Below, piece by piece: positions 24,301 to 36,766 of a DNA stretch of 64,000 nt. Below the pieces are notes generated by a model. That model was not told where the DNA came from and did no database searches. It saw only the letters and a list, made by a program, of their open reading frames with translations. Source of the DNA: Locusta migratoria (Eukaryota > Arthropoda > Insecta > Orthoptera > Acrididae); assembly GCA_026315105.1 (NCBI GenBank), contig CM048744.1, forward strand, positions 312,983,270 to 313,047,269, written 5' to 3'. Position 1 is the first letter of the stretch; every line of letters begins with the position of its first letter. Made by a program: the position numbers and the translations under genes.

Positions 24301-26664
24301 TTACTTCTTCATTGGCCGAATGTTGGGAAAAGTAAGTACAAAGACATCAAAAAGTCATGCCTCCTATTTTTAATATTGAACAATTCAGTCATTGTTATGC
24401 TAATAAACATTGTTAATAAGGAAAACATATCATTTTCTTCTTATTTCAGGCACTTTATGAAAATTTATTAGTTGAGCTCCCATTTGCTGAGTTTTTTCTG
24501 TCGAAGTTGGTTGGACGGCATTCTGATGTTGATGTGCATCATCTTGCATCTCTAGATCCTCTTATGTATCGTAATCTGTTATATCTTAAGAATTATGATG
24601 GTGATGTTGCTGATTTGGGACTAGATTTTACTGTTCTGAATGAAGAACTTGGAAAAACAAGAGTAAGTGTTTCATTTCTCCCTAAATATATTCAGAAAGT
24701 CTGAATGGAGTGCTCTGTTTTGAAATAATGTGTACTGGTTATCTCTTTTGTGTTAGGTGGATGAATTAAAGGAAGGTGGTGCAAACATTCAAGTAACTGC
24801 TTTAAACAGGATAGAATATATTCATCTAGTTGCAGATTACCGACTGAATAGGCAGATGAGGGCTCAGTGCAATGCTTTCAAACAGGTGAGTCCTGTGTCT
24901 CGTCAATGTAAGTTATTACTAGGTACAGGAAAAATCTGTTGTATTTTTTACACTTTTCAGTGTTACTTTGTGGTAAACTTTTTCCATTTTTGGTACTATA
25001 TTTTTCTCATTTTTAACAATTATTCAATGGTATGTTGGAAATACACTGTTCCTAAGATAGGGTGAGTCAAATTTGATATAAGTGTTGAAAACAAAAAATG
25101 AATTGCCAATGATTGTATCCAGCAGGTTATCCCTCCTTTGTTGCAGTTTCTTAAGAGTGTAACAACATGGAAAAATAATATATTTTAATGTAGGCTATAG
25201 AAAAGTCTTTGCCTTTGCACCGGTATGGATAAAAAAAATCTTGGTTAAAACAACATGAGAAATTTATATATAATCAAAAAAAAATCGCAGGAACAAAATA
25301 TTTATAAACAAGTACAAAAAAGTATTTTAACTCGAAGTTAAAACTTGACAATATGGAATTTTTTAATGGTTAGTCACATCTGGCTTTGAAACGTAAGTTT
25401 ATATTATACATTCTGGTACAAGTTTGAGCTTTAAATTCTGTTTCCCATCATTAATACAGACTTTTAATACAAAAACATTTCTTTTAACATTCCCTTATTT
25501 TTTGACAAACAAATGGTAGTAGGGCTCATTTATGCTCTGCATTTTCAGCTGTATTTTCAGTGCCGGATCTATGACTTCATCGAAGTGGGGTACAAATTCT
25601 TCCCCCTTTCCGCCCCCTCCCCACTCAGGAGGGGGGGGGGATATAAGAATTGGTATCTATAAAGCTCTTAACTTATTTCCTGCCCTTATCTGACTAACAG
25701 AGATCTATATGAACTTGACAAATGAACTTCTTATCAATTTTAATTTTAATAAGTCTCGGCTGCTTTTAGGTGTTGAAATTGTGCAACATGGACATCTGTA
25801 AATTTGGCCAGAAACAACCAGCTATCTAGGCAGTTGTAGTAAGCCTTGTGCAAGCTAGGCACATGGGCCTAATACATCAGTATGGATTACCCAAAAATGT
25901 AACCCGCCCAACCTAAACACTCATATATCCTCCTGCTTCACCCATTGTACCCTATGGCTCGTACTGGCCCTGTATTCCCACCAGGGTCGGGGCTTCGAGT
26001 GCATTCACACTGAAATAGGCATAATTGCTTGATGCTTGTGGCTTTACAATTAAGAAATTTCAAATGCAGTTAAGATATTAAGAATGTTCATGTCGGTTCC
26101 TTGCTGATTGTAGAAACTCTTTCTGGGTATTAACTGACTTCCACCAGTGGTTTTATAAATATTTATGCTGTGGTCTGAAGTTCATTTGAAACTGTAGGAT
26201 CTAAGTAACTTACCAGGTGAAGCACTTGGCAGATTAGAGGAAAATGTTGGTAAACCATCATAAGTGGATTGAAGCTCGTGTGTCATAGAATCCTGTGATG
26301 ATCAAAATATCGGTAAATTTTATCTTTACTGTTAATTAGTAATTACAATTTATCTATCTTTTGAACAGTCTCCCTCTCTATCCCAAGTATTTATAGGACA
26401 ACAATATAAAGGTAGTTTGGAGGAGGTGAGGTGAGGTGAAAATCATTAATGAATGTCTACAGTATGTCTGCCTAGGTGTACTTGTGTCTGTGTGAATGTG
26501 TGGGCATGTGTGCATTTGTTTACCCTCCATTTTTTCCCCCAAGGTAAGTCTTTCCTCTCCCGGGATTGGAATGGCTCCTTACCCCCTTCCTTAAAACCCT
26601 CATCATTTCCTTTTCCCTCTCCTTCCCTACTGCCTGAAGACGCAACTGGGTTGCGAAAGCTTGC

Positions 26665-26732
<68 letters not shown>

Positions 26733-29700
26733 TCATTTATTTATTTGTGATGCTGTCACACCTGTGCTCCTTCGCCTGGTGAGTAATCTTCGTCTATTTT
26801 TTATATTTCATTAATGAATGATTTGTATATGAAGTTTGTTTCAGTAAACTGAGTAATGAAATGGAAGAAAGACACCTCCGCATGACTATATTAAGGTTGT
26901 GATGCTTCACATTCTTAGGGCAATATTACATCTCGATTTTCAAAGCTGTACAATACGTGATTACTGCAAAGAAGGATCTGAAATGTATAAGAATTAGCAG
27001 AGATGCTCATACTTTAGAAAAGTGAATATTTGAGTCCCTCTAACATCTCTTTTTGGGTTATAAATAATGTTGTGCATTACATGAGCCACTTGCCCAACAG
27101 CATGGGATGCCTTCAAAATGTGTACTTGTTTTGGAGAAGGTCTACAATATTGTAGATAATTCTGATAGGAAATTATAAATCTGTGTAAAAGAAAATATAA
27201 ATGTATCTTTGTTCAAAATAATCTCTTAAAGTTTTTGATTTTTGATCAATTACTTCTAATTAGTTACACTTGAAACATAAAACATTCTAGTGAAGTAAAT
27301 TGAGTTTTATTATTTGAAAAGAAGTCCTGTTATATTTTCCTTAAGTTTGTTGACATATGCATGCACAGCAAGCAGGCAACACTGTAGGCACAAGGGGCAG
27401 AGGCATTGTTAACCACAGTGGGCTGCAAGGAAGCAAAGAAACTTCTGGATTTGTTGTTTTCAATACAAGATTTTTCTGATAAGTAGAAGTTAAACTTCTT
27501 GGAACAATCTGACATTTATTGCTGAACAGTGGTTCTGTCATTCAGTCACTTTCTATCAGCCATGGAGAAACAAAAGGAGAAATTACATGCTCTATCAGAA
27601 AATAAAATTCATATCAGAGGTTGATGCTACCCCACACAAAACAAAATCAAATCGCAACTGTCAGCTAGAAGAGACACATACGTTTGGATAAAGCACTTTT
27701 TACATTATTCCAGGAAGAACAGGCATATCTCTACCAATTGGTGGTGGCATGCTAAAAGCAAAGGCAGTAGATTTCAATAGATGCATGAACATAATTGCAT
27801 TTAAAGGTTTCATATGATAATGGAATCAGAGGTAGAAAAATTTACAGCAAATCAAAAGCTGTGGATGATGTTACACTGGAGACTGGTTTGATGAGATTCT
27901 GCCAGTTATCTCAAGAGATTATCAGTCACACAACATACTGTGATAAACCAGTCTCTTCTATAGCTTGCTACATAGTAAAAAATTAGCTGAAAAGTGTGAC
28001 TCATATCATATGGAGGAAAGAAAAGTAAAATCCGTTAACAGTTCTTCTAGGCATAAATGGAGTTGGATCTGATGAACTTCCGCCACTTGTGATAGAAAAA
28101 TCTAGGGATCCTAAGCATTTCAAAGATTATTGAACCGAATCAAAATTCTTGGATGACTATGATTTTGGTGGTATGGTGGTTTAAAAAACTGGACACGAGA
28201 ATGAAACAGCAAAAGAAAAAACAAAGAAAAAAGATAGGATCCCTCCTCTTAAGGATCAAAGTGCAGCACATCAATCCCTCGATTTTTCCTTTTAACTCTT
28301 CATATTATTCAGTCCCATCATCTAGGCATTATTACAAATTCTAAAGTGCATTATAGAAGGCATTGGTTCAACCTTTGAGCGCATAACTGATGCCAGAAAC
28401 GAAAATCTTTCCATCAATTTTTACAAGCCATGGGCTTTATTTTGGCTACCTGGCAGCTGGTGCTGTCCGCCACAATCAACAACTGCTTCTGTAAAGCTGG
28501 TGCCTTACTGGAAGAGACTGCAAATATGATGGTGGTAATGGTGGTGATTACAACATTGGTGATGGTGAAGCCATGTATGATAATGAGCTAGCTCTAGTGG
28601 AGAATATAGATTTTGATGATAATCTCATCATGTGTGCACAACTACAGGTTGTGGTGGTGATCAAAAAGTTGGACCATCTTCAAGTGATAGTAATGGCTAT
28701 AGAAATTACGACATGAATCAAAACACCTAAACAGAGTGAAGTGTTAAGTGCAATAAATGTATGAAGTTGTTACATCAATGTGAAAAATTTGTAGTGAAAA
28801 AGCTCTGAATTCATTAACAAATTTGCAAAATGAGGTTATGCACTTATTGCATTGAGTGAAACAAGCCAAATTAACGGATTTCTTTAAAGCAGGATCAGTT
28901 CAAAATAATAATTTTTTTTTTTTTTTTTTTTTTTTTCCTTTAATACAGTAGCTTTGTTAAAGCCATGCGAAGTGACCAGTTACAATACTGTATTCAATTA
29001 CTCTAAAGCAGGACCAAAGAAAAAAATTGTTATGCTACTGTATTCTGTCTTCATTGATTATAAATTTTATAATGTGTGTTTTCTTCATTTATAAATACAG
29101 TATGATTTATGTTACTATATCAGACATTTAAGTTGCAAGTAATCTTCCTATTCCCCCTTGTATCTCTAAAACAGGTTCAAATTTTTGAGGTTTTTATAAC
29201 TGTGGATTCACATTACTAATTTTATATAAATTCATAATGATATACCAATGAATTGGGAACATACAAAGAAGCACTTATTCAAATGCAACACTGTGTTAAA
29301 AATTTCAAAGCGTTTGGTCTGTCAAAAACTTTCATAGATGCAAGATTTTGAACATAATATTAAACAAAGTTGTAGGATTGAGAGAGGAGGTATAGGAAGG
29401 GGATATTGACATGGAAGTGGCGGGGGGGGGGGGGGGGGGGCAGCAGCAGTAGTAAGAAGAGGAGGACGAGGAGGAGGAGGGGGGGGATGTACAAAAAAAG
29501 AAGGCGAGGAGGAGCATATGGACAAAGAGAGGGAGATCGGGGGGGGGGGGGGGGGGGGGAGCTAACACCTCAATAAACATAGGTGTATCTACAGGCTGTG
29601 ATAATGGAATATGGTTTAGATGACCTTCTACTTCTACATCTATATATAAATAAACCACAAACCACCATACTGTCATGACTTCCTTGTTCCACTCCCAGAG

Positions 29701-32017
29701 TTAGGGAAAATGACCATCTATATGCCTCCATACATGCCAAGTATTAATTTGTCTTATCTATTTGTAAAAAAAATTGTATGTTTGTCCTTCATGTCTTCCT
29801 AAATGAATCACCTGAATTGTGATGAAAGTTTCATGAATTGTTCTCCATACACCCATTCAAAAAATAAGTAAGTTGCCAATAGAAGTATCATTTAGCAGTC
29901 AGCCCTCTAAATTTCCCCATGAGTGTTTCTCAAATAGAAAGTAATCTTCGCTCTCATTTGACCTATTTCCTGTTGGAATTGCTTCTATGTCTTCTTCAAA
30001 TCAACCTGACAGAGAATTTCACACTCAAGCAAGACTCAGGAATGGGTCACACTACCGTTCTGCATTTGGTTTCCTTTATAGGTGACTTACATAGTCCCAA
30101 AAATCACTGAGCAATAAACCAATGTTCATCATCTGCCTTCCCCAGAATAGTCCTTGCATACTTGTCCTATTTTGTATTGCTCTGCTTCATTAAGCCTAGA
30201 TATTAACACATTAAAATTGTCAAGCAGCAAAATATTACTACTGTATTGAAACATTATGGAATTATCGTACTCATTTGCATCACCTCACAGTTTTCTTCTA
30301 CATTCAGAGTTGCTGCAATTAATTACATCATTAGAAATTTCAGTCATCATCCATCCTCCTGCAGTCACTTAATGTTGTTTTCCATATTGCACAGCATCAT
30401 AAGCAAACTGCCCCAGATTGCTACTCACACAGTCCATCAGATCATTTATGCTGATACAAAGTTATGGCAAACCCATTCAACTTCTTTGGTGCACTCCTGA
30501 TACCATTGTCTATTGTGTACACAATAGGTGCTTTTACTTAAATAATTTTTGAATCTCTCACATACTTTATAACATATCCAGTATGCTTGGACTTCTGTTA
30601 GCAGTCTGCTTTGGGGACAATATCAAATGCCTTTCAGAAATCAAGGCTTATGGAATCTGCATGTTATCTTTCATTCATAGCTTGGAAGTGAACATGTGAG
30701 AAAAGATCAAACTGTGTTTTTTTTTTTTTTTTAAATATATACTAGTTACAGATGCGTGGTGTAGTATTGCCAACTTGGATGTGTTTTGTAACTTGCTCCA
30801 GTATGTTCCTGGAAGTGTAACTGTGAGGTGCTCTTCACTTTTCTCTCATTATTATAAGTGTTAAATGAGTGCAGCAATAGAGGAGCTACTTGGAGTACTA
30901 TGATTTTTGTGGGCAAAAAGATTGACACCAGTAGCAATGCATGATAAGATTATTAATGTGTAAAGGAACATTGAGTGACAGTGTTGTTGAACCTTGGTGT
31001 TGTGCATTTGATGGCAGATGCCCTAAGGTCCACCATAAAGTACAATGTGGATGACGATCTGTTATGAATGATGAACTTGTTGCAAAGGTAAATGAAGCTG
31101 TTGGACAGAATCATCATTTCTCAACACTCAGGACAAGGATTGCATCAAGGGATGGCTACACTCACAGTAGGAAAGATAGCTTTTGAAGCATGGGTATGTA
31201 AATAATGTTGAAAAATAGCTGAAAGGTTCACTGTTCGCTGGTAATAAGTCCCCACTGTAAATCAGTTCTTTGCAAAGGTCTTCACACATCAATCCAACAC
31301 CAGTAAACATCTACAAAAGAGCTGTCCCCTTGTCACCCAGTACTACCCTGGACTCGAACAACTAAATTGCATCCTTCGCCAAGGTTTTGATTTTCTATCC
31401 TTGTGCCCAGAAATGAGACATCCTGCCCAAGTGGTGTTCCGACACCCTCCCAACCTCCACAACATCCTAGTTCATCCTTATGCCATCCCGAAACCTAGCT
31501 CACTGCCACAGGGATCATATCCTCGTGGAAGACCCCGCTGCAAGACCAGTCCAGTCCAATCCACCGACCCAGCACTTCCTATTCCAGTCCTGTCACTGGC
31601 TTATCCTACCCTATCAGAGGCCGGGCCACCTGTGAAAACAGCCATGTAATTTACCAACTGTGCTGCAATCACTGTGCAGCTTTCTATATTGGCATGACCA
31701 CCAACCAGCTATCCATTAGGATGAATGGGCACTGCCAAACTGTGGCCAAAAACAAGATTTACCACCCTGTGGCACAGTATGCAGTGGGAGCACATGCTTG
31801 ATTTCAATGGCTGCTTCACAACCTGGGCCATCTGGATCCTCCCATCCACCACCAGATTTTCTGAACTGCACAGATGGGAGTTATCCCTACAAGACATTCT
31901 CCGATCCCGAAATCATCCAGGCCTCAACCTAGGATAACTTCTCTTTTTTTCCCATACCTTACAGTTCCTACCTCTCTATCCCAAACCTCACCTATTTTGA
32001 GTGGTGCATGAAAGTGC

Positions 32018-32075
<58 letters not shown>

Positions 32076-35000
32076 CTAAAGACATTTGTTTAAGATCTTC
32101 AGTTTTTTTTTTCTTTTTTGGCTAAATCATTTTTTAACTGTAACACCAAGGAAGGCACTGCCTCACTATCTCCTCATTCAATTACTGACATTTTTGAAAA
32201 CATCAATCTAGTTACTGGCATAAATTCACACTTTTTTAAAAACATTTCACACTCATGACACAACACACTTCACAATTTCACTCAAATTAACATTTGTATG
32301 AAATATGTACGCTCACCCCAGTTGAATTTCTGGGATGGCTACATACATATACAATGACCCGTTTAGCGAGTGGGAGTTCCGAACTGCCCTTGCTGCGTGT
32401 CCTGATACAACTCCAGGACCAGATAGGATTCACGGCCAATTCCTCCGACACTTTTCACCAGCGTTTCAACGCCGCATTCTCGCCCTGTTTAACCATCTAT
32501 GGGCAGAGGGCACTTTCCCGTCACAGTGGCGGGAAAGCACTATCATCCCGGTGCTGAAACCTGGTGCAGATCCCCTGGTGGCTGACAATTACCGTCCGAT
32601 CAGCCTCACCAACGTTCTCTGCAAGCTCTTCGAACGTATGGCGAGTCGGCGGCTTATGTGGATCCTTGAAGAGCGTGGACTCCTTGCTCCACAACAGGGG
32701 GGCTTTCGCCAGGGCCGTTCTACCATTGACAACCTCGTGTCACTGGAGTCGGCCATTCGCACAGCGTTTTCTAGGCGTGAGCATTTGGTAGCTGTATTTT
32801 TCGACCTACGAAAGGTGTATGACACCACCTGGCGCCACCATATTTTGACGAATCTACATGACTGGGGCTTACGTGGAACCCTTCCTATTTTTTATTCGCA
32901 ATTTCCTCTCCCACCGCTCGTTTCGGGTGAGGGTTGGGGCATCTTTTAGCTCCCCCCCCCCCCCCCCCCCCCGTATTCAAGAGAATGGTGTCCCACAGGG
33001 CTCCGTCCTCAGTGTCCCGTTGTTTTTAGTGGCAATTAACGGTCTTTCTCCGGCTGTGGGGTCATCGGTCAGTTGCTCCCTGTTCGCCGATGACTTCTGC
33101 TTGTATTTCAGCTCCGTTGGCATCGGCGTAGCTGAACGGCGGCTGCAGGGTGCCATCTGAAAGGCCCACTCATGGGCCTCTACTCACGGCTTTCAGTTCT
33201 CCGCCCGAAAAACCCGCGTGATGCACTTCTGTCGCCGTCGGGTAGTTCACCCTGACCCAGAGCTCTACTTGGGTGGTGAACTACTTCAGGTCGAGGAAAC
33301 ACATCGCTTCCTGGGCATGGTCTTCGATGCCCGGCTGACTTGGGTGCCACACCTACGTCAGCTGCGACAGAAGTGTTGGCGGCATTTAAATGTTCTTAGA
33401 TGCCTCAGCCATACTAGTTGGGGAGCAGCACGTTCAACCCTTCTTCAGCTCTACAAGTCTCTTATTCTGACGCGGCTTGATTACAGGAGCTTGGTGAACG
33501 ACTCAGCAGCCGCTTCTGCCTTGCGGGTCCTAGACCCCGTTCACGACACAGGTGTGCGTCTCGCAACAGGGGCTTTTCGCACCAGTCCCGTAACGAGTCT
33601 TCTAGCTGAAGCTGGTGTTCCCCCTCTGCGGTATCGCCGGCAACGGTTGTTGGTGAGTTACATTGCCCGGGTTCATACTTCACCCCGTCATCCGAATAAC
33701 AGGCTTCTCTTCCCGCTTTCTGCACTCCCTTCCCTGCGACGTAGGCCCAGGTCGGGTCTCCCGATTGCGGTCCGTGTCCGTTCCCTTCTCTCCTCACTTG
33801 GTTCCTTACCCCTTCCTCCACCTTCCATTACTCCCCTCGTATCCCCCCCTGGACAATTCCTCGCCTGAAGCTTCGGTTGGACTTGTCCCGGGATTCGAAG
33901 GCCTCTATCTCACCACTAGTTCTCGGTCGCCGGTTCTATGCACTGCTTGACACATTTCACGGAGCACACATTCTTTACACGGACGGTTCTTTGGTCAATG
34001 GCCATGCTGGAAATGCCTTTATCTATGGTGACCACATCGAACAGCGGTCATTGCCTTGTGGAAGCAGCATCTCCACCGCAGAACTGGTCGGTATTTTGAG
34101 AGCTCTTGAACACCTCAGAGCTCGCCGCAGGGGGTCGTTCGTCGTCTGTAGTGACTCCCTGAGTGGCTTACAGGCCCTCGACCAGTTTCTACCCAAACAC
34201 ACTGTGGTACGAGCCATTCAAGATGCTGTCTTCGCCCTTGGCAAGTCTGGCCGTTCTGTCACCTTTGTCTGGACTCCGGGCCACATAGGTATACTGGGCA
34301 ATGAACGCGTCGATCAGCTGGCCAAGCAGGCCACTACTTCACGGTACCTGGATATTGGCCTTCCAGACCCGGACCTCCAAACCCAGTTGATCCGCAAGGT
34401 CCTTCGGGTTTGGAATTCTGAATGGGCAGACTCGACCGAACCCAATAAGCTCCGTGTTGTCAAGCCCTCTAACGCTGTGTGGAAGACCTCCCTGAGGGGT
34501 TCTCGCAGGGAGTCGGTTGTCCTTTGCCGTCTCCGTATAGGCCATACTTGGCTCACGCATGGTCACCTTTTGCGTCGCAAGGACCCTCCTCAGTGTCAAT
34601 GTGGTGCGCCTTTGACAGTCACCCACATCTTAATTGAATGCCACAATTTAGCCGCAGCGCGACGATATTTTAATCTCCCTGACGCTTTGCAGCTTGCATT
34701 AGCTGACAACACCTCCACGGTTGACTCTGTTTTAAATTTTATGCGTGAGTGTGGACTTTACAAGTCAATTTAAAGTTTGTGTTTGTCATTGCTCTGTCCT
34801 CCACCTGCTTAAGTCTGTTAGGTAGGTTGTTTTAACGTGTTCCAGAATGGCTGGGTGTGTTCCTTATGTCCCTGTGACCACCCAGCAAAAACACTCTTGT
34901 ACTGTTTCAGCTGTTTTATCCCTTCTTCGTTTTTAATCGTATCCTTTCTTCATATTAGTCTCAAAGTTTTAAACTTTGACTTGTTAACACATTTATTTCT

Positions 35001-36715
35001 GATCGTGTAACAAAATGTTTTATCTCTTTGATTGGAACAAGGGACTGATAACCGTCGCTGTTTAATCCCTTCCAAAACCCAACAACAACAACAGCTCCAT
35101 ACATAGATTAGCACGGCTAGGCGACGGCGTGGACCAACAAAAGAATAAAATAAAAACACACCTGTGCACAGCTGCGAACTAATGCTAGTGAATAAATAAA
35201 CAAGTAATAAATGTTTGTCTTTAAGTAACTTCCATTTCCCACTACATTTATGGCACCTCAGATTACAGGGTTAATATTGACTTAGAATGGGCAGCAACAG
35301 TTGAAATTAAAATACTCTTATTTGTTACTGAATTTGATAGTTCTAGTTTTTTATGAAACCATTACAGAATTATAGGCAGACGTTCATGCAATTAGGTTGC
35401 TTTTTGAGCTGAAAAGTACCTGCTGAAAAATATAAGTAGTTTTTCAGTTTCTAAGGGAGAGAGTAGTAAGTCATTCCATAAATCCAGTCAGTGAGGATAT
35501 GATCAATGAGTTGAATGAAAATGTTGCTTATATTGTCTAATGTTTCTAATCAGTTTTGTTGGTACGTACAGCTATAAAGAGTGCAAATTTGTATGTATTA
35601 TCATTGCATTTGAAAGTATACTTTCAGTATAATTTCTAATACATATGTTTTTCCACATACAGGGTCTTGCAAATGTTATACCACCAGAGTGGCTGCAGAT
35701 GTTTAACAACAAAGAATTACAGGTTTTAATCTCTGGAGCCCAAGTCCCTGTTGACGTGGAAGATCTTAAACAACATACCGTTTATGCTGGTGGTTACACG
35801 CAAGAACACCCAACAATACTTGCATTTTGGCAGGTAGTTGAAGACTTTTCAGATATACAGAAACGACAGTTATTAAAGTTTGTCACCAGCTGTTCAAGAC
35901 CACCTTTACTTGGTTTCAAGGTATGTAGTTTATTGCAGTTTTTAGATTTTGCATATTCACACTCCAGTATTGCTATGTTACATGCCACGACATTACGTTC
36001 TTCAGTTCAGGGCATTTATGTTGCAACTTGGATCAGTGAAGTGGAGAAGTTGAATAATATGTGACACACAATACTATTTGATGTTGAGAACAGAATAAAA
36101 AAATTCAGAGCCTTTACTTTTCCACATACTTTGATACATATGATTTGACAATCAGCAATAATTCCAAATTATTTACTGAAAGTGAATTTCAAGACATCAG
36201 CTGCAGTTAGCCAGTTATGCCATGTGAAAATGGACTTGTACTACGACCTAAATTTCTCACTTATTGCAAACGGTTGCCTACATGATCCCCGTAACTCCTA
36301 ATTGTGTTCGATCTAGTTCAGATCTGGCAAATTTGGGGGAGGGGGGCATCAATTTCAACTCACCACTGTTTTGCTTGAATTGGTCCGTTGTTGAAAAATG
36401 CCACTGCTGTTGAGATACATGATCACCATGAAGGGTTGTAGTGATCTGCAACCAGTGACAATACTTTTGGCTATTATCATTTCACGAGCCCTACTGGACC
36501 TGTGCATGACCATGTGGTTATTCCTCAAAGCATTATAAGCCACATCCAGCCTGTCTCCGTCTTGAAGTACAGGTGTCAAGGAACTATTCCCCTGGAAGAC
36601 AACAGATTCACATCATCCCATTGGCATGATCGAGGTATTGGGATTCATCATACCATGGAGTGCACATCTAGTGTACTGAAGTCTAGGGACAACAGTCATC
36701 TTCTGAATATGTGTG

Positions 36716-36766
<51 letters not shown>

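Larger units (their letters stand above)
32350..35093 (+). mobile_element. I-like LINE, 5' truncated, RT plus RNase H, with target duplication
   Basis: The element starts inside ORF2 and runs to a CAA-type tail (AACAACAACAACA, ending 35093). GCTACATACATA (32338-32349) and GCTCCATACATA (35094-35105) flank it, a 12-bp duplication with one mismatch. ORF2 carries the RT, then RNase H, then a zinc knuckle, the order of I-superfamily LINEs. Two frameshifts (about 32890 and 33868) and a stop near 33158 break it, and a C run of about 20 at 32953 lies between the first frames. The 3' untranslated end has GGGACTGATAACC with TTTAATCCC (35040-35070), a tail shared with the SINE at 3281. Confidence 0.9.

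Noticed and set aside
24886..25065. C-terminal extension of the UBE3C exon reading past 24885
   Set aside because: A good GTGAGT donor follows AAACAG, and the next exon resumes the conserved sequence in phase. The extension does not match the family.
26446..26782. Long frames through the (TG)n run on both strands
   Set aside because: They encode only Cys-Val or Thr-His repeats and are by-products of the microsatellite.
29322..29676. Proline-rich protein on the minus strand
   Set aside because: It is produced by G-run low complexity, with no start context or conserved domain.
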